Positions 1 through 10,913 of a DNA stretch of 64,000 nucleotides are shown here, piece after piece. Numbering within the stretch: position 1 is the stretch's first letter; each line of letters begins with the position of its first letter. The stretch comes from Halicephalobus mephisto. Its lineage: Eukaryota > Nematoda > Chromadorea > Rhabditida > Panagrolaimidae. Position numbers and translations under genes: made by a program. The stretch spans positions 248,001-312,000 of the forward strand of contig SWDT01000003.1 of the NCBI GenBank assembly GCA_009193035.1. The letters run 5' to 3'. The notes under the pieces are model-generated. The model ran no database searches and was not told where the DNA came from. It saw nothing but the letters and a program-made list of their open reading frames with translations.

Positions 1-523
1 ATTTTAAAAAGTATCAAAATTCTTGGAAATAAATTTTAAAAAAATTACAGTATTCAATTGTTAAATTTATTTTTTTTTCATTTTTTAAAATTTTCATTTT
101 ATTTTAAAATTTCAAAAATAATTTTTTTTTAATTTCAAAAATCTTTTTTAATTTTTGAAATTCCTGGAAAAAAATTAGAAAATAGAACAAATTGATTTCT
201 ATAGTTAATTGTCAGATTTTCCTTTTTCTAATTATACTCATTTTTGCGCGGAAATTCAAAAATTTCAAAAAATCATATTTTTGCAAAAACTAGAAATGGA
301 TATTTTTACAAAATTATCTCGGCACGAATGTCCTAAAAAACCAAATAACCTATGACAACTTCGTAATTTTATACAATTTCGTAATATTTTTAAAAATAAA
401 TTTTGCTTAAATATATCTAGGAATTTTTATACCGAAAAGTATGAGGTACGTAACTTTTTGTCCATCCTCGGGGTCCATAGATGTAGACATAAAAGACGGA
501 ATTTATCCGCCAATGGTCTAGAC
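1..523. other. AT-rich non-coding stretch
   Basis: A/T-run sequence typical of rhabditid intergenic DNA or introns. I see no open frame with coding character and no RNA gene. It ends at the 8-bp target duplication (516-523) of the element that follows. Confidence 0.6.
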
Positions 524-675
524 CAGTGTTTGACCGCCGGTTCCGGACCAATGCCCTCCGGCGTTATTTTTTGACCGGCACCGGTGTTTCAAAAAATTAG
601 TAAAACGGTGCCGGATTGTCGAGGCTAGACAGATCAGTCCCGGACCGGCGACCCAACGAAAAGTGTGAAACACTG
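524..675. mobile_element. hAT-like MITE with 8-bp target site duplication
   Basis: A 152-bp non-coding element. It begins CAGTGTTTGAC and ends with the inverted counterpart AAACACTG. It is flanked on both sides by the same 8 bp, GTCTAGAC (516-523 and 676-683). CAGTG-type termini with 8-bp duplications are the signature of hAT transposons. At this size it must be a non-autonomous derivative moved by a transposase encoded elsewhere. The interior is unusually GC-rich for this window and contains several CCGG-type short inverted motifs. The duplicated target is itself a perfect palindrome. Termini and duplications are read directly; the superfamily is inferred. Confidence 0.85.
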
Positions 676-683
676 GTCTAGAC

Positions 684-1502
684 AGAAAGTTTGAAGCTCT
701 TGTAATTGGGTCTTCGGGATTGCGTGGAACGTTGATTATTCAATGATGGTTACACGGCTCCGGGACTAAGCGGAGGATTGAGGTTCCTATTATAGGCAGT
801 TTGCAAACAAGTTTATTCAAAATCATCAAGCTAATAGAAATGAAACGTCTCCTTAGGTTCGTCAGCCCGAGTCTACTGAACTCTACAAACAGTTTAATGA
901 ATTCAATAGAACAATCTGATTCCCTGTCTCCACGGGATTCAGTTTTCCTAGCCTTATATTCTGATCTGGACGCGTCGGCTGATAGAGGGAGACTTCCTGA
1001 GGGGATAACGTGATGATTGTATTTGTTAGATCGTGGTTAGTGGTTCCTAATCTGCATGTAGAAAAAATTATATAAAACAACTTTATAGAGCCAAAGACAC
1101 GAGATAAATCACAACTCTTACAAAAATTATTGCGAAATAGTATATTTTCGTTGTTCCTCAGGGTAGTTCCCTTCGGGACCATAACTATGTAACTTCTATT
1201 CAAATAAACTGTGCGCAATCCAACAGTACTTTACGTATATTATTTATACCACATTCTGTCTAGTCGCCGACGTCTGGGAGACGGGATCAAAGTGTCAAAA
1301 AAGTCAATATTTGAGCAAAACCATTTCTGAATCGATCCAAATTTTCCTTTTGTCAAACGAGGATCTTTTCTTCATTGTTCTGCACTCACATTAGGATAAA
1401 CGTACTCTGAATCCGCTATACAGTAGGATTCTACAGTTGTTCGATTAATCACGGAGCTCCAAAAGTGTCACAACATCACCGATGCTTCAACTTTTATATC
1501 TA
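684..1502. other. Intergenic sequence, nothing recognised
   Basis: Moderately complex sequence with a few short open frames on both strands (for example 801-1013 plus and 883-1218 minus). None resembles a family I know and none has convincing splice context. The missing 5' exons of the fibrinogen-domain gene downstream could lie here, but I could not find the expected N-terminal half of that domain. Confidence 0.4.
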
Positions 1503-1662
1503 CATGCATACAAAAAAGTGTAACTTTTAGGTATAATAACAAATAAAATCGTCACTATTATTTCTAATTTCTGTCACAAAAGTCAAATATTTATAAAAAT
1601 GTGACGATTATGTCACATTTCGTAATTGTTACAGTATCATAATTAAACTTTTTTGTGTGTAA
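1503..1662. mobile_element. MITE family A, copy 1
   Basis: Terminal inverted repeats: the left end reads ACAAAAAAGTGTAACTTT and the right end AAACTTTTTTGTGTGT. The interior contains the segments GTGACGATTATGTCACA and TCGTCACTATTATTTCT. The same arrangement recurs three times at 7268-7891 in the first intron of wdr-31, and decayed pieces occur around 2460-2640. It has no coding capacity, so it is a non-autonomous inverted-repeat element. I cannot name the superfamily. Confidence 0.7.
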
Positions 1663-1770
1663 GTATATATTAATTTGTTGATATTAGAAAATCACGACTA
1701 CTACACAGTATCATTCGACAGTAAATTAATTTCTTTAACGTTGAAAATTGATTAATTTTTAATTTTCCAG

Positions 1771-2383
1771 AAGAGTGGATGGATCTCTTCCTTTCTGGAA
1801 TCAGAACTGGCAAAGCTACAAACAAGGATTCGGAACTCCGGGTGCTGCTACTAACTTCTGGGCCGGAAACGAACTAATTCACCTCTTAACGAGTAAGGAC
1901 GACAAAGTTGTTCTTCGTGTGGATCTGTGGAACGATAGAGATCCAGGATCATCCCATGCGAACGACTACTGGTGGGGTGAGTACTACATGAAGGTCGGGG
2001 ACGAGTCCACTAGCTACACCCTCAATGTCCAGATCAAATATCAACATCCCGATGATCCTCATGATTATAGTACTGTAGGAAACGCGAGCACAGCTTGGTA
2101 CGACATAACTTGTTCTGACGGAATCAAGTTCTCCACCATCGACCGAATCAACGATCCTATGCCCCAATGTGTCACAGACTATCATCTCGGCGGATGGTGG
2201 CTTCATTACTGCGCCACAGCCAGTCTCAATGGACAATACATCCCTCCAATCAGTTACGGTAACGGCTACGGGTTCATCTGGACGGTCGATGGATATTATT
2301 TAATTAATCCAGGAAAATCTCGGATGTCCCTAAGAGTAGAGAAATCGGGAACGAAGTTCAAAACCTCAAAATGCAGCAAATGA
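1771..2383 (+). CDS. Fibrinogen C-terminal (FReD) domain protein, 3' exon only
   Basis: The open frame follows a good acceptor (AATTTTCCAG, ending 1770) and runs to a TGA, giving about 203 residues. It opens with RRVDGSLPFWNQNWQSYKQG, which matches the middle of a fibrinogen C-terminal domain just after the usual WTVIQRR motif. Next comes the FW.GNE.IH.LT segment, and then a late WW..YC..ASLNGQY motif typical of the domain's second half. The end carries a short basic tail. Known family members are secreted, often carbohydrate-binding lectin-like proteins. The first half of the domain and any signal peptide are absent upstream as far as I can see. This is therefore the last exon of a gene with distant 5' exons, or a truncated relic. 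The frame itself is undamaged. Domain call is confident; gene completeness is not. Confidence 0.7.
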
Positions 2384-3319
2384 TGGTCCTTTGTATCAAG
2401 TGAGAATCCTTGTCGAGAATAGATATCGTCAAATGTTACTTTTCCATGATGTGAAGATTATACACACAGAAAGTTGTAACTTGTACGTGATGTAAGTATA
2501 ATAAACAAGTAACATTTCGTCATGGAAGACCCATAACCTTCGGCGTAATGTTTGTCGAATGTTATTATTTTTCGTAAAAAATAACTATTACATCTGCCAA
2601 ATACCATAAAACTCGTCACAATTGCGTTACATTTTCTGTCAAGGTGAAAATCGATACACGATCAGGAAACAGTGGCATCAACTCGTCAGAAACCACGAGG
2701 AATACAGAAGGAGGTTGAAGGATCTGCTCTACCGCGAAGGCGGATGAATCAGATTTCCAAGTGTCAAGTTGAAAATTGTTGCAAAAATAACATACAATAG
2801 TCATAGTTGCAATCGTTACAAAGCCAAAAATTAGAATTCTTCCGTGTAGAAGTTCCCAGAACCCAGTGGAAGATTGTATAACCTTTGAAAACTTCTTAGA
2901 AGCTTTTTGAATCTACTGTATTTCTGGAGACAGTTTTTGATTTTTAAAATCCTACGAAAATTCCGTCGAACTTTCCAGTTTCATCGGGAATTTCATAATC
3001 CAGTACACGATACTAAAGTTTTTAAAAATCTCAAAGTTACCTGATACCTTCCAGAATCCCGTTGAACTTTCTACAATAGGTCGTAAATCGATAGAAGTTC
3101 AAGGTCTGAAGTCTAAATCCATTTCAAAGCAATTTCGTAAAAACGCTTATTTTCGTTTTTTACTTTTGAAAAATTTAATTTTATTCTTTCGCCTTGAAAT
3201 TACCTCATTGACCGAGTCCGTAAGACGAAATTCAGTTCATCGCCCACCTTCAATTAAAAATTTGAAAGACTTTTGAACTTTGCATATGCGACAAAGGACT
3301 AATCCGACTATTCACCTGC
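2384..3319. other. Intergenic, with decayed MITE-A pieces
   Basis: From about 2460 to 2640 there are degraded pieces related to MITE family A (AGTAACATTTCGTCAT, AATTGCGTTACATTTTCTGT). The short segment 2671-2748 is unusually open and coding-like on the plus strand, ending in an arginine-rich stretch and TGA, but it has no start or splice context. The rest is AT-rich spacer leading to the next gene. Confidence 0.4.
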
Positions 3320-4677
3320 ATGGGGTTATTGCAGCTCTCTACTGTATTGTTTAATATTTATTTTCTTTTATTATTAATTATTGCACAGGATGCTGAGTCT
3401 TGTATGGCTACAGCTCCTTCAACCACGTGAGAAATGGGTTTTGGATTTTGACGAATAATTTTGATCCTTAGGCCAACGACTACCACAACTGCAATCACTA
3501 CTACAACTACTCCGACGACTACTACAACAACTACAACTCCTACTACTACTACGACTACTACTCCGACAACTACTACAACTACTACTACAACTACAACGTT
3601 AGTTTTCGATTATTTTATATAAATTGAAAGCGGAGCACTCTCCGCACTGTTCACAACCACTATGTTCACAACGACTACAACGTTGGCTTTTTATGATTTA
3701 CTTATTTTGCTAGAAAACGCTTTTAGACCGACTACGACCACCACTACGACGACACCCACTACGACTACGACTACTACTACGCCTACGACTACTACCACTA
3801 CGACTACTACAACTACAACGTTCGCTTTTTATGTTGTATTTGGCTTAACTTGCACTTTAGGCCAACCACAACCACTACGACGACACCCACTACGACTACG
3901 ACCACTACTACACCTACGACTACTACTACAACGTTTGATTTTTATATTGTATTTGGCTTAACTTGCACTTTAGGCCAACCACGACCACTACGACGACACC
4001 CACTACGACTACGACCACTACTACACCTACGACTACTACTACAACTACAACGCCTACCACTACCACTATTACTACACCTACGACGACTACAACGTTTGAT
4101 TTTTATACTATATTTGGCTGAACAAGCACTTTAGGCCAACCACGACCACTACGACGACACCCACTACGACTACGACCACTACTACGCCTACGACAACTAC
4201 CACTACCACTACTACAACCACAACGCCTACCACTACCACTACTACGACTCCTACCACAACGTAGAACTTGTTTTAAAATCATTTTGATTAATGTTTTTTA
4301 GAACGACGACCACAACTACAACCACTACACCTTTGATATGTACGACATGCGAGCTCACGGGCATCGACTTCAGTATAGAAAGTCCGGACTACGTTACACC
4401 CATGACTCCAGGTGGTGTTCAGGTGGTCGGTGGATGCAATACTGTGACTGTTGAATGTACAGCTGCAGCTGGTAGCAGTATATACATGGGTTTGTTACTT
4501 TATCTAGTGAAATCTTAAAATTTCGATTTAGATCTCAATGGTCACACCTACACACCAGCTGTAAATTTCCTACCGATGGTCTCAATTATGCTCACCTGTG
4601 ACGCCGCAGGCAATTGGGTATTCACGGAAGGTGGGGTCAGTACGATAACTACTCAAGTTCAATGTTTGCAATTTTAA
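3320..4677 (+). CDS. Secreted Thr-rich mucin-like protein with C-terminal C6 domain
   Basis: Eight-exon model: 3320-3426, 3472-3597, 3727-3819, 3861-3932, 3974-4093, 4135-4260, 4302-4489, 4532-4677; all junctions keep phase. The start is chosen because it yields a clean signal peptide (MGLLQLSTVLFNIYFLLLLI followed by IAQ). The middle is nearly pure Thr with some Pro, as in heavily O-glycosylated mucin-like linkers. The C-terminal part has the six-cysteine layout CxxC...C.TV.C...TC...V.C of the nematode C6 domain. That domain is common in Caenorhabditis extracellular proteins of unknown function. The protein is probably secreted to the extracellular matrix or cuticle surface. The repetitive exons probably vary in number between strains. 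Their individual boundaries are less certain than the C6 end. Confidence 0.75.
3598..4134 (+). repeat. Tandem duplicated exon/intron units in the C6 gene
   Basis: Three consecutive introns (3820-3860, 3933-3973, 4094-4134) are each exactly 41 nt. They are nearly identical, with donor GTT(C/T)G(A/C)TTTTTAT and acceptor TTGCACTTTAG or CAAGCACTTTAG. Each is followed by an exon starting with the same GCCAACCAC...CACTACGAC text. An older, decayed relative of the donor (CAACGTTGGCTTTTTATG, 3679-3696) sits inside intron 3598-3726. This shows duplication of whole exon-plus-intron units. Confidence 0.8.
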
Positions 4678-4978
4678 ATTAAAAATTAGAAATAAAAATT
4701 TGTTTGAATTTCTCAATCGAGACTACTGTAGATCATCGGATAAGTATTTTAACACAAAAAATCGACATTTTTATTTCTGAAAATCGAATTCGAACAGACA
4801 AAAGACCTCTCCGATAATTATTTTGTTCTTAATAGAACTAATTACATACGGTCAAACAATAATTTTGACGACGGTGGAGAAACTTTGCGACTAAATGCTG
4901 ACCTTCAGTTGATGAATAATCTAGACAAAAAGAATGTTGGACAATCTACGGTATTTTTTCACAAATTGAAAGTTTTTA

Positions 4979-5149
4979 CAATAGAACTTGAATATAAGAT
5001 ATTTTCGCTATAACATATCTCTTGTTATATTATACGGTGTGAGTGAGAGATTTTGGTCTACCTTCAAATTTAGCTCGCTATAGTATATCCTTCGTTATAA
5101 TATAGACTTTGGCCGATCCCAATGAGTATCTTATATCCAAGTTCGACTA
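4979..5149. mobile_element. Pogo/Tc1-like MITE, copy 1
   Basis: The left end reads CAATAGAACTTGAATATAAG and the right end CTTATATCCAAGTTCGACTA, imperfect inverted repeats flanked by TA. The inside shares CGCTATAGTATATCC and TCTTGTTATA with copy 2 at 5203-5374. A TA target site and CAGTAGAAC-type termini point to a Tc1/mariner/pogo-derived non-autonomous element. This copy has more substitutions than its neighbour. Confidence 0.75.
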
Positions 5150-5202
5150 TAATACTATTATAAAAAGTGGAAATGGAACAAGTTTATTTCGAAATTGTAA
5201 TA

Positions 5203-5374
5203 CAGTAGAACTTGGATATAAGATACCCCCGCTATGACATATCTCTTGTTATAGCATACGGTCTGATTAAATTTAGTTAGTCTACCTTCAAATTTAGCTC
5301 GCTATAGTATATCCTTCGTTATAGCATAGGCTTTGCCCGATTTCAATGAGGTATCTTATATCCAAGTTCGACTG
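5203..5374. mobile_element. Pogo/Tc1-like MITE, copy 2
   Basis: A 172-bp element with clear inverted termini: CAGTAGAACTTGGATATAAG on the left, CTTATATCCAAGTTCGACTG on the right. It is flanked by TA on both sides (5201-5202 and 5375-5376). It lies 53 bp from copy 1 in the same orientation, so the pair may come from local duplication. It has no coding capacity. Confidence 0.82.
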
Positions 5375-5569
5375 TATAAGTAGTTGAAAAATTAGAAAAC
5401 AAGGTGCTTCAAGGATTCTTGTGATATCGGACAACCATTGATCAACACCGACAAAATCTTGTTTGATGGCTAGATTACCCAAAGATTACCTGATAATTTA
5501 TAGTTGATTACGATAAATGTGTATTTTTCTACAGTAATGACATAAATAGTCGGGGATTTATGATGTTGA

Positions 5570-6080
5570 ATATTAATTATGACTTTGGTACTTTGTTTTA
5601 TCAAAGTTGGCAAAGTTCAAAGTTGAATTTGATAGTCAAAATTGGAAATCAAAGTTGACTATCAAAGTTCGATTTCAAAGTTGATGATCAGAATTGGAAA
5701 TTGAAATTTGAATTTTCGCGTTGAAACAAAATTTAATTTTTTCTATTTAAAAAAATTGATATATTAAATTCTGTCAATCAAAGTAAGACAATTTTTTAAG
5801 TTTGAAAAATCCAAAATTCAACTTTTAACTCTAATAGTCAACTTTAAAATCGAACTTTAATTTTCAACTTTGAAATCGAACTTTGATTGTTAATTTTAAG
5901 TTCGAAGTTTAATAATCAACTTTAAAATCGAACTTTAATTATCAACTTTGAAGTAGAACTTTAATTATCAACTTTGAAATCGAACTTTGATTGTTAATTT
6001 TAAGTTCGAACTTTAATTATCAACTTTGAAGTAGAACTTTAATTATCAACTTTGAAATTGAACTTTGATAGTCAACTTCG
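5570..6080. repeat. Array of alternating direct and inverted 12-20 bp units
   Basis: The motif AACTTTGAAATCGAACTTTG, with variants such as AACTTTAATTATCAACTTTG, is repeated about ten times from 5800 to 6070. Its reverse complement (AAAGTTGACTATCAAAGTT and similar) occupies 5590-5700. The whole block could fold into a long imperfect hairpin. No gene content is visible. Confidence 0.7.
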
Positions 6081-6349
6081 AAAAAGCAAAACAGAACTCC
6101 AAAACTCCAGTTGTTTCGAAATTAAATTTTCTAATGCAATTTCCAAATTTAATTGATTATTGATAATTTTATAATAAAATATTTAAAGTTTATTATTTCA
6201 GCAATTGCGCAATAATAAAATTTTTAAAAATGTTTGAAGTCGATAGTTTCTTTGAGAACTTGTCCGTTGCCATGACGTTCATTTTTCATTTTTTTCTTCG
6301 AAAACGAATTTAACAAACTCGGAGGTCTGCTGGTTCGTTTAAAATTATG

Positions 6350-6970
6350 TCATAATTTTTGATTTTTTTTAAATTTTTCATTAACTAAAATCTAAAATTT
6401 TTCGGAAGATTTTAAAAATTTTTAAAATTCCATGGAAACTTAAATTTTCGAATTTTATAAAATTTTTAAACATTTTCAAAGTTTTTTAAAATTTTAGAAA
6501 TTTTTTTAAAAATCTGAAAAATTAAAATTTTAGAAATTTTTTTAAATCGAAAATTTTTGAAATTTTTCAATTTTCTAAAAATTAAAAATTTTTAAAACTA
6601 AAAATTTGGAATTTTTTAAAATAAAATTTTTTAGGGTCTATTGGAAGATTCTGAAGCTTTCCAGAATCCAATAAAAGTTTAAAATTATTAAAAAATAAAA
6701 ATTTAACATTATTAAAAAATAAAATTTTTAAAAAATAAAAATTTAAAATTTTTAAATTTTTAAAAATAAAAACTCAAAAGTCGTGTCGGGACCATTTCGT
6801 AATAGTATTTAATTTAATTTTTAAAATAACATTATTTTTGACTTTTGAATAACTTTATTTTTTAAAAATAGTCCGAGTAATTTAAAAATCGAAAGCTTAA
6901 TTTATCTGGATTTGCCCAATTTACGCTTTTTCGAATTTATTTAAAATTTTATTCGTTTGCTTCGTTAGTC
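6350..6970. other. Low-complexity A/T spacer
   Basis: Runs of TTTTTAAAATTT-type sequence with no coding or element signature. It ends just before a more complex stretch (6960-7060) that is probably the wdr-31 promoter. Confidence 0.5.
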
Positions 6971-7075
6971 ACGGGCTCTCGTGGTCCTCTTTGCCGCTGG
7001 CTTTCCGGACATTCCCTCTGGTTATTGATTCGCGTATTGTTTTCCTCCAACAGGTATGGTTTTAGCCTGAGGGAA

Positions 7076-10000
7076 ATGGGAAGTTCCTATTCGGCTTTGT
7101 CCACCAACGATGACACCGACACCTTGGCCTTGGCAGTCAGGGAACAACCGTAAGTTTTAAATTTTTATAAAAAAACGAAATCCTCAGGGAAAAAAGTACA
7201 TTCGACGAAAGAATAATGTTTTATAAGCAGCACTTAGAGGAAAGTATAGGGAATACAGATAACAAGTACACATAAAAAAGTAACTTTTATTCCCGTAAAA
7301 ATTGCGAAATGTAACAAAATTGTTACATTTTTATGAATATTTGACTTTTGTGACGAAAAATAAAAAGTAATAATGACGATTGTTATTTGTTACTGGATTA
7401 AAAGTTATATTTTTTGTGTAGTTGATATCTGTGGATTGTATATCATATACTACACATTGAAACAGGTCTGATTATGAAATACATTTATTCAATGTATAAT
7501 TATATTAAATTTACACAAAAAAGTAACTTTTGGCTTCTTAAAAATTGCAAAATCGTCACATTTTTATGAATATTTGACTTTTGTGACGGAAATTAAAAAG
7601 TAATAATGACGATTGTTATTTGTTACTGGATTAAAAGTTGTATTTTTTGTATAGTTGATATCTGTGGATTGTATACGATATACTATACATTGAAACAGGT
7701 CTGATTATGAAATATATTTATTCAATGAATAGTTGTATTAAATTTACACAAAAAAACGTAACTTTTGGCTTCTTAAAAATTGCAAAATCGTCACATTTTT
7801 ATGAATATTTGACTTTTATGACGAAAAATAATAAATAATAGTGACGATTTATATTTATTACTGTGTCAAAAGTTACGCTTTTTTGCATGTAGGAAAGTAT
7901 TCCAGATGCCGCTGGGGTTTTCTGTACTCGCTACGGGCTGGTGAATCTCGAGAGTATGTTAGTCCTCATGTTCTTGAACTTTCCGGTCCCAACAAAAATA
8001 AAAAATATGATTTTCTATAATTACATATTTTTCCGAATCATTTCCAAAATGAATAATATCAAGTTCAAATTAAGTGCAATTTTACTATTAACCTATGATT
8101 ACTGTTTTTTGAGTATAAAATTAAAAATTATTTCAGGCGGATTTTTCAATGATTATCAAGTTTGGTTTTAGTTTGTCTAGAAAAAATCTGGAAGATCTCT
8201 GCTTGGTCCAATAAGACCTAAATTAGGGAAATGAGGAGATTTTAAAGTAGTTTAACAAAGCCTAAATTGATCTAAAAAGACAAATTAAGAATTGAAGAGG
8301 ACCAAATAATGTCCTAGAAGGATCTTAGTTAATCCAAAAAGACCTCAATTGGAAAGTGAGAGAATTAACGAATGTTCTAGAAGAACCTAGACAAATTTAG
8401 GAAGACCTAAATTAATCTAAAAGAGTTTAAATCAGAAAATGTAGGTGTTAGTAGATTACAGAACGTTCCAGAAATACTTAAAATAATCTAATAAGCCCTA
8501 AATCAAGGATTCAAGTTGGCGTAAGTAGATTACGAAATGTTTCAGATAAATCTAGACCAGTCTAACAAGACCTAAATTAGGAATGTCAAAGTTTCAGAAC
8601 TATCCGGAGTAATCTAATTAGACCTAAATTAAGAGTGTCAAAGTTTCAGAACTATCCGGAGTAATCTAACAAGACTTAAATTAGGAATGTCAAAGTTTCA
8701 GAAATATCCGGAGTAATCTAACAAGACTTAAATTAGAAAATATGGGTAATAGATTATAGGATATTCCAGAAGAACCTAGACTAGTTGAATAAGACCTAAA
8801 TCTAAGGTATAAGAGAACTACTAAAACACCTAGAAAGACCTAAACTAATCTGGCAAGACCTAAATCATGGACATAAATGCAAAAAATTACCTAATATTCT
8901 TGAAATCATTCATCTTCAAAGCTACAATTACCTAATTAAAAATGCTTCAGGACTAAAAATTCAAAAATGTCCCGATCGATGACGTTCTGTCCCAAGCAGC
9001 CTAATTTCCGAACTCCTCTACATGTGGACACTATCAATTGTCTGGGGGCAGTTAGACCAGGAATGGTGCTTTCTGGAAGTTCGGACAAGACGATAGTTTT
9101 GAACAACGTGGACACTGGGGAATGTGTGGTCAGATGGCGGGGGCATTCTGATTCCGTCACGAAAGTCACTTACAAACAAGCTCAATCCAAACATTACGTC
9201 ATCAGCGGGTCTCGTGACGCTACAGTAAAACTCTGGATGTTCAATCGATCGGATCCTGTTGAAAGCTTCGAAGCTCACAAATTGACCGTAACCGCTGTGG
9301 CTAACATAGAAGATAATTTGTTCGTCACCGGAGGCCGGGACACTTCCGTCATGCTCTTCGACATAAACAGGAAAGAACCCCTAATTGTGAAATCGACAAA
9401 CAGGAATCTTGTTACTCATATAACGAGGATTCCCAGCAGTAACCTCATCGCTCAGACTTCTGAAGACAGAATGATGAAACTCTATGACTCTAGAAATTTG
9501 AATAAAGTTTTCGAATTTCCAGTCAAGAACCACATTCAACATCACTGTTCCGCCAGCAACGACGGATTGTACGTCCTGGCTTCCAGCGGAGGCACCAACG
9601 GAGATGGATGTGAAATTACGGTAATTTTATAAATGAAGAAAATTAAAGTATTTTTTAGCTTTATGACATGAGACAACAGAAGGAAATGAAGTCCTTCCGA
9701 GGACACGAGGAATCCGTCAGATCCGCTGTTTTCCTTTCTCAAACGATAACTTGTAAAAGGATAATCCTCAGCGTCAGTGACGACAAAACGATCAGACTGT
9801 GGTCGATGGAAGACAACAGTGGGTTTAATCCAAAACTATATTTTTTTTAAAACAATTATTTTTAAAAATTTAAATTTCACAAAAACCTAAAATCCAAATT
9901 TTCACATTTTTATTATGAAAATTTCAAAGGATTCTGAAATTCCCCACGTTTTTTAGAAACTTCAGATTTGAGAAGCTTTTTGGAATTCTGGAATTTCTCA

Positions 10001-10913
10001 AAAGTTATTAGAAAATTCTAAAGATTTATATTGAATTTCAGAGCAATTTGATAACTTCCATGATTCTGGAAGATTCTAAATTTTCTAGAATTTCGAAGAT
10101 TCTAGAAAATTCTAAAATTTTAATTTTCTATTAGATTCTAGAAAGTTCAAATGACATTAATGAGATCCTGGAAGATTCTAGAAAATTCTAAATTTTTTTA
10201 AAATTTCGAAAATTCTAGAAATTTTCAAAATTCTAAATTTTTTTAAAATTTCGAAAATTCTAAAAAATTCTAAAATTCTAATTTTCTATTAGATTCTAAA
10301 AAGTTCAAATGACATTAATGAGATTCTGGAAGATTCTAGAAAATTCTAAATTTTTTAAGAATTTCGAAAATTCTAGAAATTTTCAAAATTCCAATTTTTT
10401 GTTAGATTTTAGAAAGTTCTAGTAATTTGAATGAAATTTCGGACAACTTCAGAAACTTGCACAAGATTCTAAAATCATGAATAAAATCCCGATTTAAAAA
10501 TAATAAATTTTCAGAATGCTTATGGCGAGAACCAAGTCCTACTCAATCAGAACTAACTTCATGTATCGGATTCACAGACGGAAAGTAGGTTTTCATAAAT
10601 TAAAAATTCCCTAAATTTCTTAATTTCCAAAATTTTCTCGAATTTTTTTTTAATTTTTTCGAATTGTTTTGAATTTTTTGGATTTTTTTTGAAATTTTTT
10701 CGTTTTTTTAAATTTTTTTTCGAATTTTTTTGATTTTTTTGAAGTTTTTAAAAATTTTTGAATTTCAGCATTGTTGTAGCAGGGGCCAATGCTACTTTGT
10801 GCCATTTGCGGATGAACGGCAAAGCTGGGGTTCCTTTCCTCCAGTGTCTGTCTATCCAGTCCAGGAACACTCTGACCAGTTCTGCTTCTAATTTGGGCCT
10901 AGTCAGGACTTGA
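7076..10913 (+). CDS. wdr-31: WDR31 orthologue, ciliary WD40 protein
   Basis: Five exons: 7076-7149, 8951-9620, 9659-9818, 10515-10584, 10769-10913. Phases agree at every junction, and the product is about 372 residues. The N-terminus MGSSYSALS fits an N-myristoylation site. WD40 repeats follow from about residue 45 (SGSSDKTIVL, SGSRDATVKLW, TGGRDTSVMLFD, QTSEDRMMKLYD, VSDDKTIRLW). The stretch QTSEDRMMKLYDSR and the following FPVKNHIQHHC match human WDR31 closely, as does the ending VAGANATLCHLRM. Animal WDR31 acts with ELMOD and RP2 type GAPs in cilia to control IFT and BBSome recruitment, so this gene is probably expressed in ciliated neurons. The first intron is 1.8 kb and filled with repeats. 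A small alternative start exists inside exon 2 (ATG 8967), but the upstream exon joins it in frame and supplies the Gly-2 N-terminus. Confidence 0.9.
7268..7891. repeat. Three MITE-A copies within a tandem duplication in wdr-31 intron 1
   Basis: Copies lie at about 7268-7420, 7511-7656 and 7745-7891. Each begins ACACAAAAAAGTAACTTTT or a close variant and ends with the inverse (AAAGTT...TTTTTTG). The spacers are also repeated (CTGTGGATTGTAT, GAAACAGGTCTGATTATGAA). The real unit is therefore an element-plus-spacer of roughly 235-245 bp, duplicated in tandem, rather than three separate insertions. Confidence 0.8.
8200..8880. repeat. Decayed and recent tandem repeats, wdr-31 intron 1
   Basis: Loose repeats built around AAGACCTAAATTAG. 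A fresh block of three units of about 52 bp lies at 8563-8734 (GGAATGTCAAAGTTTCAGAA then CTATCCGGAGTAATCTAA). It is intronic and shows no coding signal. Confidence 0.75.
9990..10480. repeat. Intronic repeat in wdr-31 intron 3
   Basis: Two or more copies of a roughly 170-bp segment with the core TTCTGGAAGATTCTAGAAAA and its inverse TTTCTAGAATTTCGAAGATT. It is AT-rich and short-palindromic, and sits wholly inside the intron 9819-10514. Confidence 0.6.

Noticed and set aside
2641..2760. Coding-like tail ending in an arginine-rich stretch, and an opposite-strand 62-residue ORF
   Set aside because: No start, acceptor or homologue; part of the open frame is MITE-derived sequence. Kept only as a note in the intergenic entry.
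3662..4134. Long ORFs full of Thr, Arg or Leu runs at 3662-3961 and 3850-4134
   Set aside because: They read through the 41-nt introns and alternate frames of the Thr-codon repeat; the spliced C6 gene model explains the region.
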